A stretch of DNA of 64,000 nt from Acetobacteraceae bacterium ESL0709. GTDB lineage: Bacteria > Pseudomonadota > Alphaproteobacteria > Acetobacterales > Acetobacteraceae. The first letter of the stretch is position 1, and the number at the start of each line of letters is the position of its first letter. Location of the stretch: assembly GCA_029433415.1 (NCBI GenBank), contig JAQTIA010000002.1, positions 261,501-325,500 on the forward strand, given 5' to 3'. Positions 49,360 to 58,427 of this stretch are shown piece after piece. Below the pieces are notes generated by a model. The model did no database searches. It was not told the origin of the DNA and saw only the letters and a program-made list of their open reading frames with translations. A program made the translations under genes and the position numbers.

Positions 49360-50448
49360 TCAGGTGGCAAAAGGGTAGTCTGTATATCCTTTGGTCCCAT
49401 GACGTACTCCGTACCATGTGGCCATGTCGGCTTTCTGGAGCGGTAAATTTCCCCTGAAACGCCGCACGAGGTCGGGGTTGCTGATGAAAAGGCGGCCGAA
49501 GCTGATAGCGTCGGCGCGGCCTGTTTCAACGGCCTCTTCCGCCTCTTTCTGACTGTAATCCTGATTCAGGATTAAAGGATTGGTGAAAACCTTGCGAATT
49601 TCGGGCGAGAGGCGGGGCTGGTCAGTGACTTCGGCCAGTGCGTAATCGCTATGAGGCCGTGCTTCACGCAGTTCCAGCCATGCCACGCCCAGTTCTTGCA
49701 AGATTTTTGCTGCCGGAATGAAGACGCTCTCCGGATGGCTGTCAATTGTGCCCTGCACCTTCCCATTGGGAGAGAAGCGGACTCCCACTCTTTCGGCGCC
49801 TATTGCAGCGATCACGGCTTCTGTCACCTCGCGTAACAGACGGATGCGGTTTTCGGGGGAGCCGCCATATTGGTCCGTGCGGTGATTGGTGCTGTCACGC
49901 AGGAACTGATCCAGCAAATAGCCATTGGCTGCGTGAATCTGCACCCCGTCAAACCCCGCCCTGAGAGCGTTACGAGCGGCTTGGGCATAATCGGCTATAA
50001 TACCTGGCAATTCATCAGCTCTTAAGGCGCGCGCCTCTTCATAATCGCGTTTGCCTTCATAGGTATGAATATGGCCTGGCGGCGTGGTCGCGGAGCAGGA
50101 AACAGGCTGCTGGCCTGAATTGAGAGAATGAGCCATGCGGCCCATATGCCAGATCTGGCAGAAAATCCTGCCCCCTTTTTCATGAACAGCCGCTGTGATG
50201 GGCTTCCAGCCTTCAATCTGGCTGTCCAGCCAGATGCCCGGGGCGTTCATCCATCCCAGGCCCTGCTGCGAAATCCCGACGGATTCAGAAATAATAATCC
50301 CGGCTGTAGCACGCTGGGCGTAATATTCGGTCATTATGGGGGTGGGCACGCCCTCTCTGGTCGCTTTGGCGCGCGTCAGAGGGGACATGAAAATACGGTT
50401 GGGCGCCCTGACGGCTCCCAATTGAAGGGTATCAAATAAAGTCGGCAT
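49360..50448 (-). CDS. Old yellow enzyme family FMN oxidoreductase (paralogue B)
   Basis: 362 residues, highly similar to paralogues A, C and D. Motifs are APNRIFMSPLTRAKATREGV, CQIWHMGRMAHSLNSGQQP, HAANGYLLDQFLRDSTNHRT and SFGRLFISNPDLVRRFRGNL, so the FMN-binding and catalytic His/Asn/Tyr are intact. A 36-base palindromic operator lies 23 bases upstream of the start. It lies downstream of paralogue C on the same strand. Confidence 0.92.
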   Translation of the reverse strand: MPTLFDTLQLGAVRAPNRIFMSPLTRAKATREGVPTPIMTEYYAQRATAGIIISESVGISQQGLGWMNAPGIWLDSQIEGWKPITAAVHEKGGRIFCQIWHMGRMAHSLNSGQQPVSCSATTPPGHIHTYEGKRDYEEARALRADELPGIIADYAQAARNALRAGFDGVQIHAANGYLLDQFLRDSTNHRTDQYGGSPENRIRLLREVTEAVIAAIGAERVGVRFSPNGKVQGTIDSHPESVFIPAAKILQELGVAWLELREARPHSDYALAEVTDQPRLSPEIRKVFTNPLILNQDYSQKEAEEAVETGRADAISFGRLFISNPDLVRRFRGNLPLQKADMATWYGVRHGTKGYTDYPFAT

Positions 50449-50470
50449 GATGATTCTCCCGGCAATGGAA

Positions 50471-50506
50471 TGGCCTATGATTCGAAATATATCGAACTAT
50501 AGGCCA
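50471..50506. promoter_or_regulatory. 36-bp palindrome upstream of OYE B
   Basis: Outer arms TGGCCTAT / ATAGGCCA flank TTCGA-AATATA-TCGAA. Almost perfect dyad symmetry; the inner part matches the operator next to the ArsR-type gene. The outer arms may serve a second regulator. Confidence 0.75.
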
Positions 50507-50576
50507 TTCTTTCTGTCAAGGAGGATAGTGGCAGGCTCGGTTACTGGGACAGGATGCCGCACCTTTCCCGAGGCTC

Positions 50577-51653
50577 TCAGGGAGCGAAGGGATAATCCAG
50601 ATAGCCCTGAATATTCTGCTCGCCGCTATAGAGGGTTGCGGTATCAACAGGCTGGAAGGGGATGTTTTCTTTCAGGCGGCGCACAAGGTCGGGATTGCTG
50701 ATAAAAGGCCGCCCGAAGCTGATCGCGTCAGCCATGCCCGATGCGACAGCATCTTCGGCATTGCCGTGACGGTAATCCTGATTCAGCACCATGGTGTGAT
50801 GGAAGAACATTCTGAGTTCTGGCGACAGGCGGAGCTGGTCAGTGGGCGGCTCGCTCGTTTGTGTCAATTCACGCAGTTCCAGCCAGGCGATGCCGAGATT
50901 TTGCAACATCTGTACAGCCGGAACGTAAACAGCCTCGGGCCGGCTATCCATGGTTCCCTGTATCATCCCGTTGGGAGAGAGGCGGACGCCGACGCGTTCA
51001 GCACCAATGGCCTGACAGACGGCCTCGACCACTTCGCTTAACAGACGGATACGATTTTCGGGCGAGCCGCCATATTGGTCCGTGCGGTGATTGGTGCCAT
51101 CACTTAAAAATTCATGCAGCAAATAGCCGTTGGCTCCGTGAATCTGGATTCCGTCAAACCCGGCCTTGATCGCATTGCGGGCGGCAGTGGCATAGGCGGC
51201 AATGATGCCCGGAATTTCGTCCAGCCTCAGGGCGCGGGCCTCTTCATAATCGCGAAGACCGTCATAAGTGCGTATATGGCCCGGTGCGGTGGAAGGCGAG
51301 GGCGCTACGGGCTGCTCGCCGGTATTGACTGAGTGGGCCATGCGTCCCATGTGCCAGAGCTGGCAGACAATCTTTCCGCCCTTGTCGTGCACGGTCTTGA
51401 CGATGGGTTTCCACCCTTCGACCTGCTCGTCATTCCATATGCCCGGCGCATTGACCCAGCCAAGCCCTTGACGGGAAATACCTGTTGCTTCGGAAATAAT
51501 CAGGCCTGCCGTGGCACGCTGTGCATAATATTCAGCCATTATGGCTGTGGGCACGCCTTCCCGCGTTGCTTTGGCCCGCGTGAGCGGTGCCATGACAATG
51601 CGATTGGCCGCATGAATGGGGCCATAGTCAATAGGGTCAAAAAGAGTGGGCAT
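50577..51653 (-). CDS. Old yellow enzyme family FMN oxidoreductase (paralogue C)
   Basis: 358 residues starting MPTLFDPIDYGPIHAANRIV at 51653 (an in-frame start at 51695 has no good site). The motifs CQLWHMGRMAHSVNTGEQPV, HGANGYLLHEFLSDGTNHRT and SFGRPFISNPDLVRRLKENI show an intact active site. No TTCGA-type operator is evident upstream, unlike the other three paralogues. It lies directly downstream of the CRISPR array on the minus strand. Confidence 0.92.
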   Translation of the reverse strand: MPTLFDPIDYGPIHAANRIVMAPLTRAKATREGVPTAIMAEYYAQRATAGLIISEATGISRQGLGWVNAPGIWNDEQVEGWKPIVKTVHDKGGKIVCQLWHMGRMAHSVNTGEQPVAPSPSTAPGHIRTYDGLRDYEEARALRLDEIPGIIAAYATAARNAIKAGFDGIQIHGANGYLLHEFLSDGTNHRTDQYGGSPENRIRLLSEVVEAVCQAIGAERVGVRLSPNGMIQGTMDSRPEAVYVPAVQMLQNLGIAWLELRELTQTSEPPTDQLRLSPELRMFFHHTMVLNQDYRHGNAEDAVASGMADAISFGRPFISNPDLVRRLKENIPFQPVDTATLYSGEQNIQGYLDYPFAP

Positions 51654-51779
51654 AGTTAAAATTCTCTCCCCCGGCAAACAGGAAACAAGTTCCACATATG
51701 CCAGACGCTCCGCCTTTCGAAGGCAAGTGTCAAATCACGTTTCGGACACTCACGGAAGAGGGAAGAACCGGGTCGGAGC

Positions 51780-51930
51780 GGGTTCATCCCCGCGCGTGCG
51801 GGGAACACCGCGCCGGACTGCCTCTGGTTGCGATTGCACGCGGTTCATCCCCGCGCGTGCGGGGAACACTCCGGCCCGTCTGACGATTTTTGCGGATTTT
51901 TCGGTTCATCCCCGCGCGTGCGGGGAACAC
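51780..51930 (-). CRISPR. Short CRISPR array, type I-E-like repeats, three repeats and two spacers
   Basis: Three repeats of 29 bases start at 51780, 51841 and 51902 with a 61-base period and 32-base spacers. Plus-strand repeats begin CGGTTCATCCCCGCGCGTGC and end GGGGAACAC; on the minus strand this gives GTGTTCCCCGC...GCGGGGATGAACCG, the type I-E consensus orientation. The terminal left repeat has one changed base (51780 is G, not C), as expected for the leader-distal end, so the leader is on the right (AT-rich DNA from 51931). No cas genes are in this window. Confidence 0.93.
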
Positions 51931-52010
51931 CCTTGTTGGAAGTGGTTGTTATTCCATAAGAAAAAGCGTGTCAAGAAATCTACCGATTATATGCTTAAAT
52001 TATAGGCAAC

Positions 52011-52054
52011 AAAAAAAGGCCTTACCGCACCTCCAAAAGAAGGGCAATAAGGCC
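52011..52054 (-). terminator. Terminator of a minus-strand transcript
   Basis: GGCCTTA (52018-52024) pairs with TAAGGCC (52048-52054), with seven T's following on the minus strand. No protein gene ends here, so it likely ends a non-coding RNA from the right. Confidence 0.6.
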
Positions 52055-52508
52055 ATACAGGACTGGTCTTTCAGGCGTCTCCTTAAAGGCACGCCATGAA
52101 AGACCTCGGGAGAGACTCATCTTCCCTGTTCCGGTTGATCCGTCGCTTCCGGTTTTTTCTCGTGTGACCGGAAAAAAGCACGTGCTTACCGCCCATAAAG
52201 GCGGCTCTGTAAGATGAGGAGGGCAAGGCTGTTATCGGTCCGTTCCCCCTTGCCACACCACTCACCGCTACAGAGGCGCAGGACAGATCCGTTTTCGATA
52301 TTTCCTGAAGAGAAAAAGGCGCACAAAAGCTCCGCCGATTCCATAGGAAATTGGCGTGCGTACACGACTGGATGGGGTCAACAACCCCATGATATAGACA
52401 TAAACAGTCATTGGCTGAGGTTTCCTGCAAAGATTGCTCAGTTGATGATCAGGATCGGACAAGGTCGTCGAAAAACTTGTTCGGTCCGTTCCCCTGCTTA
52501 CGCTTCAT
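52055..52508 (-). ncRNA. Candidate structured non-coding RNA region
   Basis: About 450 bases with many hairpins on the minus strand and no convincing gene. They include a two-part stem at 52065-52105 (GGTCTTTCA / TGAAAGACC), an outer pairing CTCATCTT / AAGATGAG at 52112-52219, GCCGCC-TTTAT-GGGCGG, ATGGGGT-TGTTG-ACCCCAT near 52373-52392, and GGCAAGG / CCTTGCC around a GGGGAACGGACCGA motif. That motif recurs 246 bases away (52235-52248 and 52481-52494). The terminator at 52011-52054 would end it. It is not recognised as tmRNA, 6S or RNase P. The remaining bases to 52622 show no gene. Confidence 0.4.
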
Positions 52509-52622
52509 AAAATAAACCCGCAAGGCCATTGTCGAAAATTTCTGATTTGCTTGATAGGGCTCCCATACTATCCCGGACCTTTCAGGATCCGGGACTATGT
52601 CTGGTCGTTATGTGACCGTCTA

Positions 52623-53616
52623 TCAGAGTGCTTCTATGGTATAGAGCGTTACGGTTGACTGGGAAGCGCCCGTGTCAGTTATGAACAGAGTAGAAGGTCT
52701 GCCAGAGGGAGGCGTTATAATATCGCCTGAACAGATTATTTGTTCATTACGACTACCAAATGAAATTTTTAATCCAGGCCACACTGGCGGTGGCAGTATA
52801 GTCGAGCGATCGCTCCCTTCCTTGATGTGCCATACACTAATACGGAATTTTGGAAATGTTCCTCCCTGTATCTGTAGTATTACACCATCTCGATTCGCGG
52901 TGCCGGTGTAATGGGCTGAAAGCCCATCTGTGCCAACATAAAGCTGCTTGACGAGGCTGTTCTGGGGAACATTATTCTGGGGTGTCATAGTGGTGGGCCT
53001 GGGCCGCATAAGTACAGAAACCCTCTTCATCATTAAACAAGCCAAATGATGAGATATCTCCATGGTAATAATAAGCACGCTTTACCTTTGTATAGTGCAT
53101 GCAGATCAGGGCTGGTGTTATAAAGGCCGCGTTTTTGGCGCTTTGCACCTTGGAGAGAACCCCGGCGCTCGCATAGGGGCTTGAATTCCATTCCGTGCAG
53201 AGACTTTCTATGTTAGGGTAACGCACAAGAAAAGCGTTTACAGAGTCCCCTGTGTCAATAATATTGCGTGGGTCGGCTATCTTTGTCTCTTAATAATAAC
53301 ATGAAAAGAAATCTATAGAAATATTATTCCCAGAATAGTAATCAATAAATTCCTCATTATAATCGCCGCCAATGCCAAGAAGCTAGCATTGTTCATTATA
53401 ACCATTGGCGACACTCGGGCCTCCAACTTTTTCTGTTGGATCAATAGATTTGATTTTACGGGCGACTTTTGTGTAGACGTCAAGGAGCTTGCCGGTTCCG
53501 TCATCATTCCAGAAAAAAGGAAGGTCAGGTTCGTAACCGCCTTTATTGGTCCGTTCCACACGAAAGAGGATATTGCGCTCAATATTATCGAGGTTTATCG
53601 CAGGCTCATTCTTCAT
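52623..53616 (-). pseudogene. GH39-like glycoside hydrolase remnant with several frame breaks
   Basis: Three adjacent minus-strand frames form one broken protein. The first (to 53383) has YEPDLPFFWNDDGTGKLLDV, then SIDPTEKVGGPS, the WNEPDLPxFW and KVGGP segments of GH39/PslG-like glycosidases. A second frame (53226-52972) has LCTEWNSSPYASAGVLSKVQ, the C-terminal TEW nucleophile region, and ends HHYDTPE-stop. A third (from 52988) continues TPQNNVPQNSLVKQLYVGTD, a C-terminal beta domain. At least three frame breaks or stops, including one in-frame TAA around 53280, make it non-functional as written. Confidence 0.6.
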
Positions 53617-53941
53617 AATTTCTCTGATATAATTATCAGTAATGGTCTGATTGGCAATAAGCCTTTGTTTTTTTGTGGTATTTATTGATTATAATAGCAT
53701 TCGGTGACATATCATTTTCCCATATGTAGAATATTTTATAAATTTAACGAATAATTAACTATACAATATATTTATAAACTATTTAAAGATATTCATATTT
53801 TTTATATTATTATTCCAATCTATATTTCATAAAACTGAAATATGAAAATATGTTCCTCATTTAAGAGTTTGTATATAAAGGGGACGTTTCTTTTTGGCAG
53901 ACTGAATGTCGTCAGAGTTCTTAAAGGCAGGGAATCACGTT
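53617..53941. other. AT-rich gap without a gene
   Basis: 325 bases of markedly AT-rich DNA between the broken glycosidase and the ArsC-like gene. Only a short frame (SPNAIIINKYHKKTKAYCQS) precedes the glycosidase remnant. No promoter or RNA is evident beyond the start of the ArsC-like gene. Confidence 0.5.
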
Positions 53942-54301
53942 GTGACAAATCTTCTTCATGTTTACGGTATCAAGAACTGCTCAACCGTTAAAAAAGCTCT
54001 TTCATGGCTGGAGGAGCACAAGATTGCCTGCCAGTTTCATGATTTTAAAAAAGAGGGACTCTCTCCCGAGACACTCGCTGGATGGGTCAGGAGCGTCGGG
54101 TGGGAAACGCTGCTTAATAAACGGGGCACGACATTCCGTCTCCTCTCTGACGAGCAGAAGAGCAATCTGACGGAACAAAAAGCCTGTCAGTTGATGCTGG
54201 ACAAGCCTTCTCTGATCAAAAGACCGGTTCTTGAGGGAAAGGAGCTGATGGTCGGGTTCGATGAAGAGCTCTATGGCAAGTTTTTTTCACGCCTTTCGTA
54301 A
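53942..54301 (+). CDS. ArsC/Spx-family protein (YffB-like)
   Basis: 119 residues from a GTG at 53942 (AGGGA upstream); an in-frame ATG at 53906 would add 12 residues. The thioredoxin-like ArsC fold is shown by VYGIKNCSTVKKALSWLEEH (a single Cys13, not CxxC), the FHDFKKEGLSPETLAGWVRS segment, and KRPVLEGKELMVGFDEELYG. Family members without the extra resolving cysteines are of the Spx/MgsR or YffB type, and arsenate reduction is not implied. It is followed after 143 bases by the permease. Confidence 0.8.
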   Translation: MTNLLHVYGIKNCSTVKKALSWLEEHKIACQFHDFKKEGLSPETLAGWVRSVGWETLLNKRGTTFRLLSDEQKSNLTEQKACQLMLDKPSLIKRPVLEGKELMVGFDEELYGKFFSRLS

Positions 54302-54444
54302 AATGGTGAGCCGGAAAAACAACAATTTAAGGGTTTTTTATAAAATACGGCGTCAAAATCGCAAAATTGTGTAGGCTCTGCTCTTGCATGTTCTCCACGC
54401 ATATCTGCTATACTAAAATGTAATGCAGGAAGAAGGAAGAGGTA

Positions 54445-55782
54445 ATGGCGCAGCATCCTGATCAACTCGCTCACACGCTTCAGACCCGTCATATTCTGAT
54501 GATCGCTCTGGGGGGCGTTGTCGGGGCTGGTTTCTTTGTCGGCTGTTCTTCCGCCATTCTCAAGGCGGGGCCGATTGTTTTTGTCTCCTATATGATCTGC
54601 GGGCTGCTGATTTACCTCATCAACATCTCCATGCGTGATCTTGCGCTCAAGGGGCCGGGCAAAGGTTCCTTCATGATGCAGATTCGCGAGACTATGGGGC
54701 CGCGGGTCGGGTTTCTGGCCGGGTGGGCCTATTGGCTGACATGGGTGATCGTCCTTGCCGCCGAGGTGATTGCCGGTGCTGCCATGCTCGGGCCGCTTGT
54801 TCCCGGACTTCCGCCTCTGGCCATAGAAGTGTTCCTTCTTTTTCTCATGACAGGCGTCAACCTTCTGTCCGTGCGCGGTTATGGCGAGTTTGAATATTGG
54901 TTCTCTGTCATCAAGCTGGTGGCGATTGCGGTTTTCGTGCTCGTTGCCGTCTGGAGTCTGATAAAAGGGGGTATGGGCTGGGGGCCAGCCGTACCAGTCC
55001 ACCATAATCTTTTCGATTTTGGCGGTCTGGTGCCCAAGGGATGGGCTGCGATTCTGGCGGTCATCCCCACCATTCTCTTCTCCATGACGGGAAGTGAGAT
55101 CGTGACGGTCGCCGCCCTTGAGTCTGATGATCCTGACGGCAATATCGTGCGGATTACGCGCACCATCGCCTGGCGTATTCTGGGTTTTTATCTGACATCC
55201 ATTGCGTTAATTCTGTGTCTTGTGCCCTGGTCGAGTCTGGTACCGACGAAATCTCCCTTTCTGGTGGTGTTAAATCAGGTCGGGGTTCCCTTTGCCGAGG
55301 GTTTTGTCTGGATCGTGATTTTCTCGGCTGTGCTTTCGACACTCAATTCAGCGGTCTATGTCACATCACGTATTCTTTATGAGCTTGCAGAAAATGATGA
55401 TGCGCCTTCTTTTTTCCTGAAAGTTGACGAAAAGAAAAAACTGCCCAAGAGGGCTGTCATGGCTGGCACGATCGTGGCTGTCGGGATTTTGCTTAGCGAC
55501 ATGGTCTCGCGTGATCAGCTTTTTGCTCTGTTGCTGAGCATGACAGGTACGCTGATGCTGTTTAATAACCTGTTGATTGTGCTGGCTCGTACACAGATTG
55601 ATGATGGTTTCCACTGGGGGCCGAAGATCGCCTGTTTTCTGCTAGCCTGCACCTTTGGTGCCATGTTATGGGTGCCGGAAACGCGCAGTCAGGCTCTGTT
55701 CGGGTTTGTGGCTATCTTCGTCATTTCCGCTTTCTCATGGTGGCGCTATCGTGGTGAGGTCGTGGCGGAAAGGGCTGACTGA
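54445..55782 (+). CDS. Amino acid permease (APC superfamily)
   Basis: 445 residues with 12 predicted spans. The first span has MIALGGVVGAGFFVGCSSAI, the GxG motif that binds substrate amines; later ones include FLAGWAYWLTWVIVLAAEVI and AILAVIPTILFSMTGSEIVT. The layout matches the amino acid transporter (AAT)/GABA permease-like group. The substrate cannot be fixed. GAAGGAAGAGG precedes the ATG. Confidence 0.88.
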   Translation: MAQHPDQLAHTLQTRHILMIALGGVVGAGFFVGCSSAILKAGPIVFVSYMICGLLIYLINISMRDLALKGPGKGSFMMQIRETMGPRVGFLAGWAYWLTWVIVLAAEVIAGAAMLGPLVPGLPPLAIEVFLLFLMTGVNLLSVRGYGEFEYWFSVIKLVAIAVFVLVAVWSLIKGGMGWGPAVPVHHNLFDFGGLVPKGWAAILAVIPTILFSMTGSEIVTVAALESDDPDGNIVRITRTIAWRILGFYLTSIALILCLVPWSSLVPTKSPFLVVLNQVGVPFAEGFVWIVIFSAVLSTLNSAVYVTSRILYELAENDDAPSFFLKVDEKKKLPKRAVMAGTIVAVGILLSDMVSRDQLFALLLSMTGTLMLFNNLLIVLARTQIDDGFHWGPKIACFLLACTFGAMLWVPETRSQALFGFVAIFVISAFSWWRYRGEVVAERAD

Positions 55783-55832
55783 CTGCGCCTGAGGTCTGCC
55801 GGAGTCTTTTTGAAAAAGGGAGTGGGAAGGAG

Positions 55833-56915
55833 ATGGAGGTTTTTTCGAGACGTTCCCGCATAGCTCAGCCTTCCGCTCCCGGCACTCTTCAGCCTGTGGC
55901 TCTTGTGACGCCTGAATGGCTGCAATCCTTCTTTGCCAGCCGCATGAACGAATTATGCGCCCGTTTTGAAGAATGGTCCCATCCTTTCGCCGTGGTCGGG
56001 CAACTTGGAGTGGTGGCTCCCGATAGCTGGCGGCGCTATGAACCCTTGCCCCTGATTGATCCTGCGACGAAAGCCGAGATCGGCCTCGAAATTCCTCTCT
56101 CCCTGCTGGAAGAGACAGGCATTAAAAGTGGTGATTATGTTCAGGCGACAGGCTTTCTGAGGGCGCGTCTGGTCAAGGGGCAAATCATGCTCCGCTTCGA
56201 GACTCTGGCTGTGCGTCTCCATGACGAGAAGGCGGAGTCAGCCTCGCAGAGTGACGCCTCCATCATGGCGCTGCTGCGTGATCTGCCTTCAGAGAAACAT
56301 GTTTTCCCGCAAAGGGAAGGGGTGCGGCTCCTGATTATTAATCTGGGTGTTTCAGGCCGGCAGGTTGAAGAACTTAGGGTGGCTCTGGGCGCCCTGTGGC
56401 AGGAGCGTTCCGTGCGTGAGCTGGCTTTCTCTCCGGCAGATCGGCAGAAACTGCTCCAGGCTCTTGTAACGATGACGGAAGATATTCTCGTCATTCTGAG
56501 TGATGGTGCAGGCGTTGCCCTGTTGGAAAACAGTTATGTCATGAAAGCCATTTCCGCCGGTAAAGCCTATAGAATCCTCGTTTTGGACAACACAGCTTCC
56601 CTCAATCATGACACGGGTGAAAAACAGCCCCCTCTGAAGTCAGTTGCCTGTCATCTGGTTGATCATTTTTTCCCAAGCTCTGTGGAAGCGGGACGTTTTA
56701 TTCGTGAACAAAGTAGTCAGGCCCAGCAGATACGCGAGGAAGAACGTGCTCGGCAGGAGGAGATGAATGCTCTGCGCGACAGTCTGGCACGCTTTGCCGA
56801 TTTACCTGATGTTTCACGTAATTTCGGGCTTTGGCGTGGGGTGTTGATTGGCTCACTGATTGGCGTTGTCTTCGTCATTCTCTGTTTGGCGCTGGTCCAT
56901 TTTCTGCACGGTTAG
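55833..56915 (+). CDS. Membrane-anchored protein with OB-fold-like domain, unknown (possible XseA relative)
   Basis: 360 residues. Residues about 20-130 (EWLQSFFASRMNELCARFEE, then GQLGVVAPDSWRRYEPLPLI, GIKSGDYVQATGFLRARLVK) look like an OB fold. The middle (RLLIINLGVSGRQVEELRVA, then VILSDGAGVALLENSYVMKA) and HLVDHFFPSSVEAGRFIREQ resemble exonuclease VII large subunit in outline, though the GGGS and GHETD-type motifs are altered or absent. A coiled coil (about 290-325) and one C-terminal membrane helix (334-357) follow. The nuclease relation is weak and needs structural comparison. Confidence 0.5.
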   Translation: MEVFSRRSRIAQPSAPGTLQPVALVTPEWLQSFFASRMNELCARFEEWSHPFAVVGQLGVVAPDSWRRYEPLPLIDPATKAEIGLEIPLSLLEETGIKSGDYVQATGFLRARLVKGQIMLRFETLAVRLHDEKAESASQSDASIMALLRDLPSEKHVFPQREGVRLLIINLGVSGRQVEELRVALGALWQERSVRELAFSPADRQKLLQALVTMTEDILVILSDGAGVALLENSYVMKAISAGKAYRILVLDNTASLNHDTGEKQPPLKSVACHLVDHFFPSSVEAGRFIREQSSQAQQIREEERARQEEMNALRDSLARFADLPDVSRNFGLWRGVLIGSLIGVVFVILCLALVHFLHG

Positions 56916-56948
56916 AATCCGAATCCTTTTCCATACGGCGTAGCGGTT

Positions 56949-58427
56949 TCAGTTCCTGGCTAAAGAATCACCGATAAAAGGCTGTAACGAGGGAATTTGT
57001 TCTCCTAGGGTCCGGGCAGCCTCGTCACTCAATAGCATAAGGCCGCGTCTGATGTCATAAGGCTGGGCATCAGGCTGGGAGTAGAGCCACTCCATAAGTC
57101 CCTTGAGGCTAAGTCCCTGAGGCTCGTCATAAGGAGGGAGTGGGAGAATAGAGGAAATCTGGGGGTCCAGAGACGTGATCATTTCATAATATAAGCCCCC
57201 CCTTCCGCTCTCGGCAGGAAGTGTCAATAAACCTTCCCTGTGTGTGGGGCGTGTGAAACTTATGGCGTAATGATCAAAGGAAACAATGTCGTTAAGGGTA
57301 AATTCCTGGCGCTCTGCGCAGAAAAGCATGATAAGTTGAGGGTAGCGGTCCTGTATAAGGCATAGTACCGCCTTGTGCTCATCTTTTGTTCCGTCAGCTT
57401 CAAGCATCGCTCCGCTTGATGTGCGCAGGAGAAATACGCGCGTCGTGTCCATAGGCGGGAACGCTTGCGGCGACACAAGACGTTTTTCTTCCTCGCTCAG
57501 ACGTACGCGCCTGTAGGAAAAGCCAAATCGTTCTGCCTCGTCCGGGAGGGATAAATCAGTCTCTGCCACTGGCTTTTCGACCCATTGGCGGTCATCAACC
57601 ATTTTTCTGAGCCGCAACAGACCAGCGGCAAAGAGTGTCTGAAAGAGGCGGTTGCGAAAGAGACGCGCTCGGCCAAGATAACGGTTTCCTGCCAGATCGC
57701 GGATATTGTTGCGGTTGAAATATTTACGCACAAATCCTGAGAGGGGCGTGGAAACGGGTTTTTCGTAATCGGAGCAGACATAATGGAGGATACGCCCTCC
57801 CTCCCATAATGTGTCTGTTTCGTTGTCAGAAGACCAAGGCTTGCCAGTAGCCGCACTCCAGCGTTTGGGCGGAATATCAAGCGTGATCGGATCGGTGATT
57901 TTTTCGGGATCTTTCAGGGCTGAAAGACGGGTCAGGAGTCTTACGAATTTATGTTCAGGCACGGATATGTCAGCGCGCCATCCATGCGTTGCGACAAGAT
58001 GCCCTTTGGGTCTCTTATGATTCCCCCCGGTCCCGAACAGGCACCAGTGCAGGGCAATTGCATCTGTTGTGTTGCGTGCACGGTCAATGAGGCTGGTGAG
58101 GGAGTCGTCAGGATAGAGATATTCATCCACATCCAGAAACAATATCCACCCGGTTTTGTCAGAAAGGCGCTCAAGAGCCTTTCGCGTCAGAAACAGTCGA
58201 CGCTCTCCGGCGGTCATCTCAGGCTTCAGAGAAGGAGCGAGAAGTTCAAGAGGCCATTTGAGAGCCAGATCCTGGATGATGGGCTTTGTGCCATCTGTCG
58301 AGCCGGCATCGGCGATAATAACGCGGTGAACACCAAGTGCCAGATGCCATGAGAGCCAGTCAATGATGCTTTTTTCAGCGTTCCTGACCAGAAGGACGAT
58401 AGTGACGCGGGGGCTTTTAACGGACAT
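56949..58427 (-). CDS. Glycosyltransferase family 2-like protein
   Basis: 492 residues from the ATG at 58427; the frame extends to 58544 but this start overlaps the lipoprotein gene's end, as coupling requires. The GT-A core has VTIVLLVRNAEKSIIDWLSW, the nucleotide-binding DAGSTDGTKPII and WILFLDVDEYLYP (DxD). The C-terminal region is not conserved. It resembles the Glyco_tranf_2_4 group of surface-sugar transferases. It is likely to act on envelope or exopolysaccharide. Confidence 0.8.
   Translation of the reverse strand: MSVKSPRVTIVLLVRNAEKSIIDWLSWHLALGVHRVIIADAGSTDGTKPIIQDLALKWPLELLAPSLKPEMTAGERRLFLTRKALERLSDKTGWILFLDVDEYLYPDDSLTSLIDRARNTTDAIALHWCLFGTGGNHKRPKGHLVATHGWRADISVPEHKFVRLLTRLSALKDPEKITDPITLDIPPKRWSAATGKPWSSDNETDTLWEGGRILHYVCSDYEKPVSTPLSGFVRKYFNRNNIRDLAGNRYLGRARLFRNRLFQTLFAAGLLRLRKMVDDRQWVEKPVAETDLSLPDEAERFGFSYRRVRLSEEEKRLVSPQAFPPMDTTRVFLLRTSSGAMLEADGTKDEHKAVLCLIQDRYPQLIMLFCAERQEFTLNDIVSFDHYAISFTRPTHREGLLTLPAESGRGGLYYEMITSLDPQISSILPLPPYDEPQGLSLKGLMEWLYSQPDAQPYDIRRGLMLLSDEAARTLGEQIPSLQPFIGDSLARN

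Noticed and set aside
49220-49417. Minus-strand frame after the OYE B gene
   Set aside because: Overlaps the certain OYE B 3' end in another frame and has no ribosome site or domain.
44028-51653. OYE cluster as a transposed or repeated mobile element
   Set aside because: No inverted repeats, transposase or target duplications around the copies, and the flanks differ; gene duplication explains it.
52083-52462. Several short frames on both strands between the CRISPR array and the glycosidase remnant
   Set aside because: They overlap one another, lack conserved-looking residues and sit on nested hairpins; a non-coding role is more likely.
52449-52508. A 19-residue minus-strand frame (MKRKQGNGPNKFFDDLVRS)
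   Set aside because: No ribosome-binding site and no context; it may be a leader peptide but cannot be supported.
52011-52508. tmRNA or 6S RNA
   Set aside because: No T-loop plus CCA, no tag sequence, and no 6S-like single central bulge visible.
54271-55005. Minus-strand reading frame opposite the permease
   Set aside because: Full of His/Pro/Gln from antisense of hydrophobic codons; the permease frame has clear spans.
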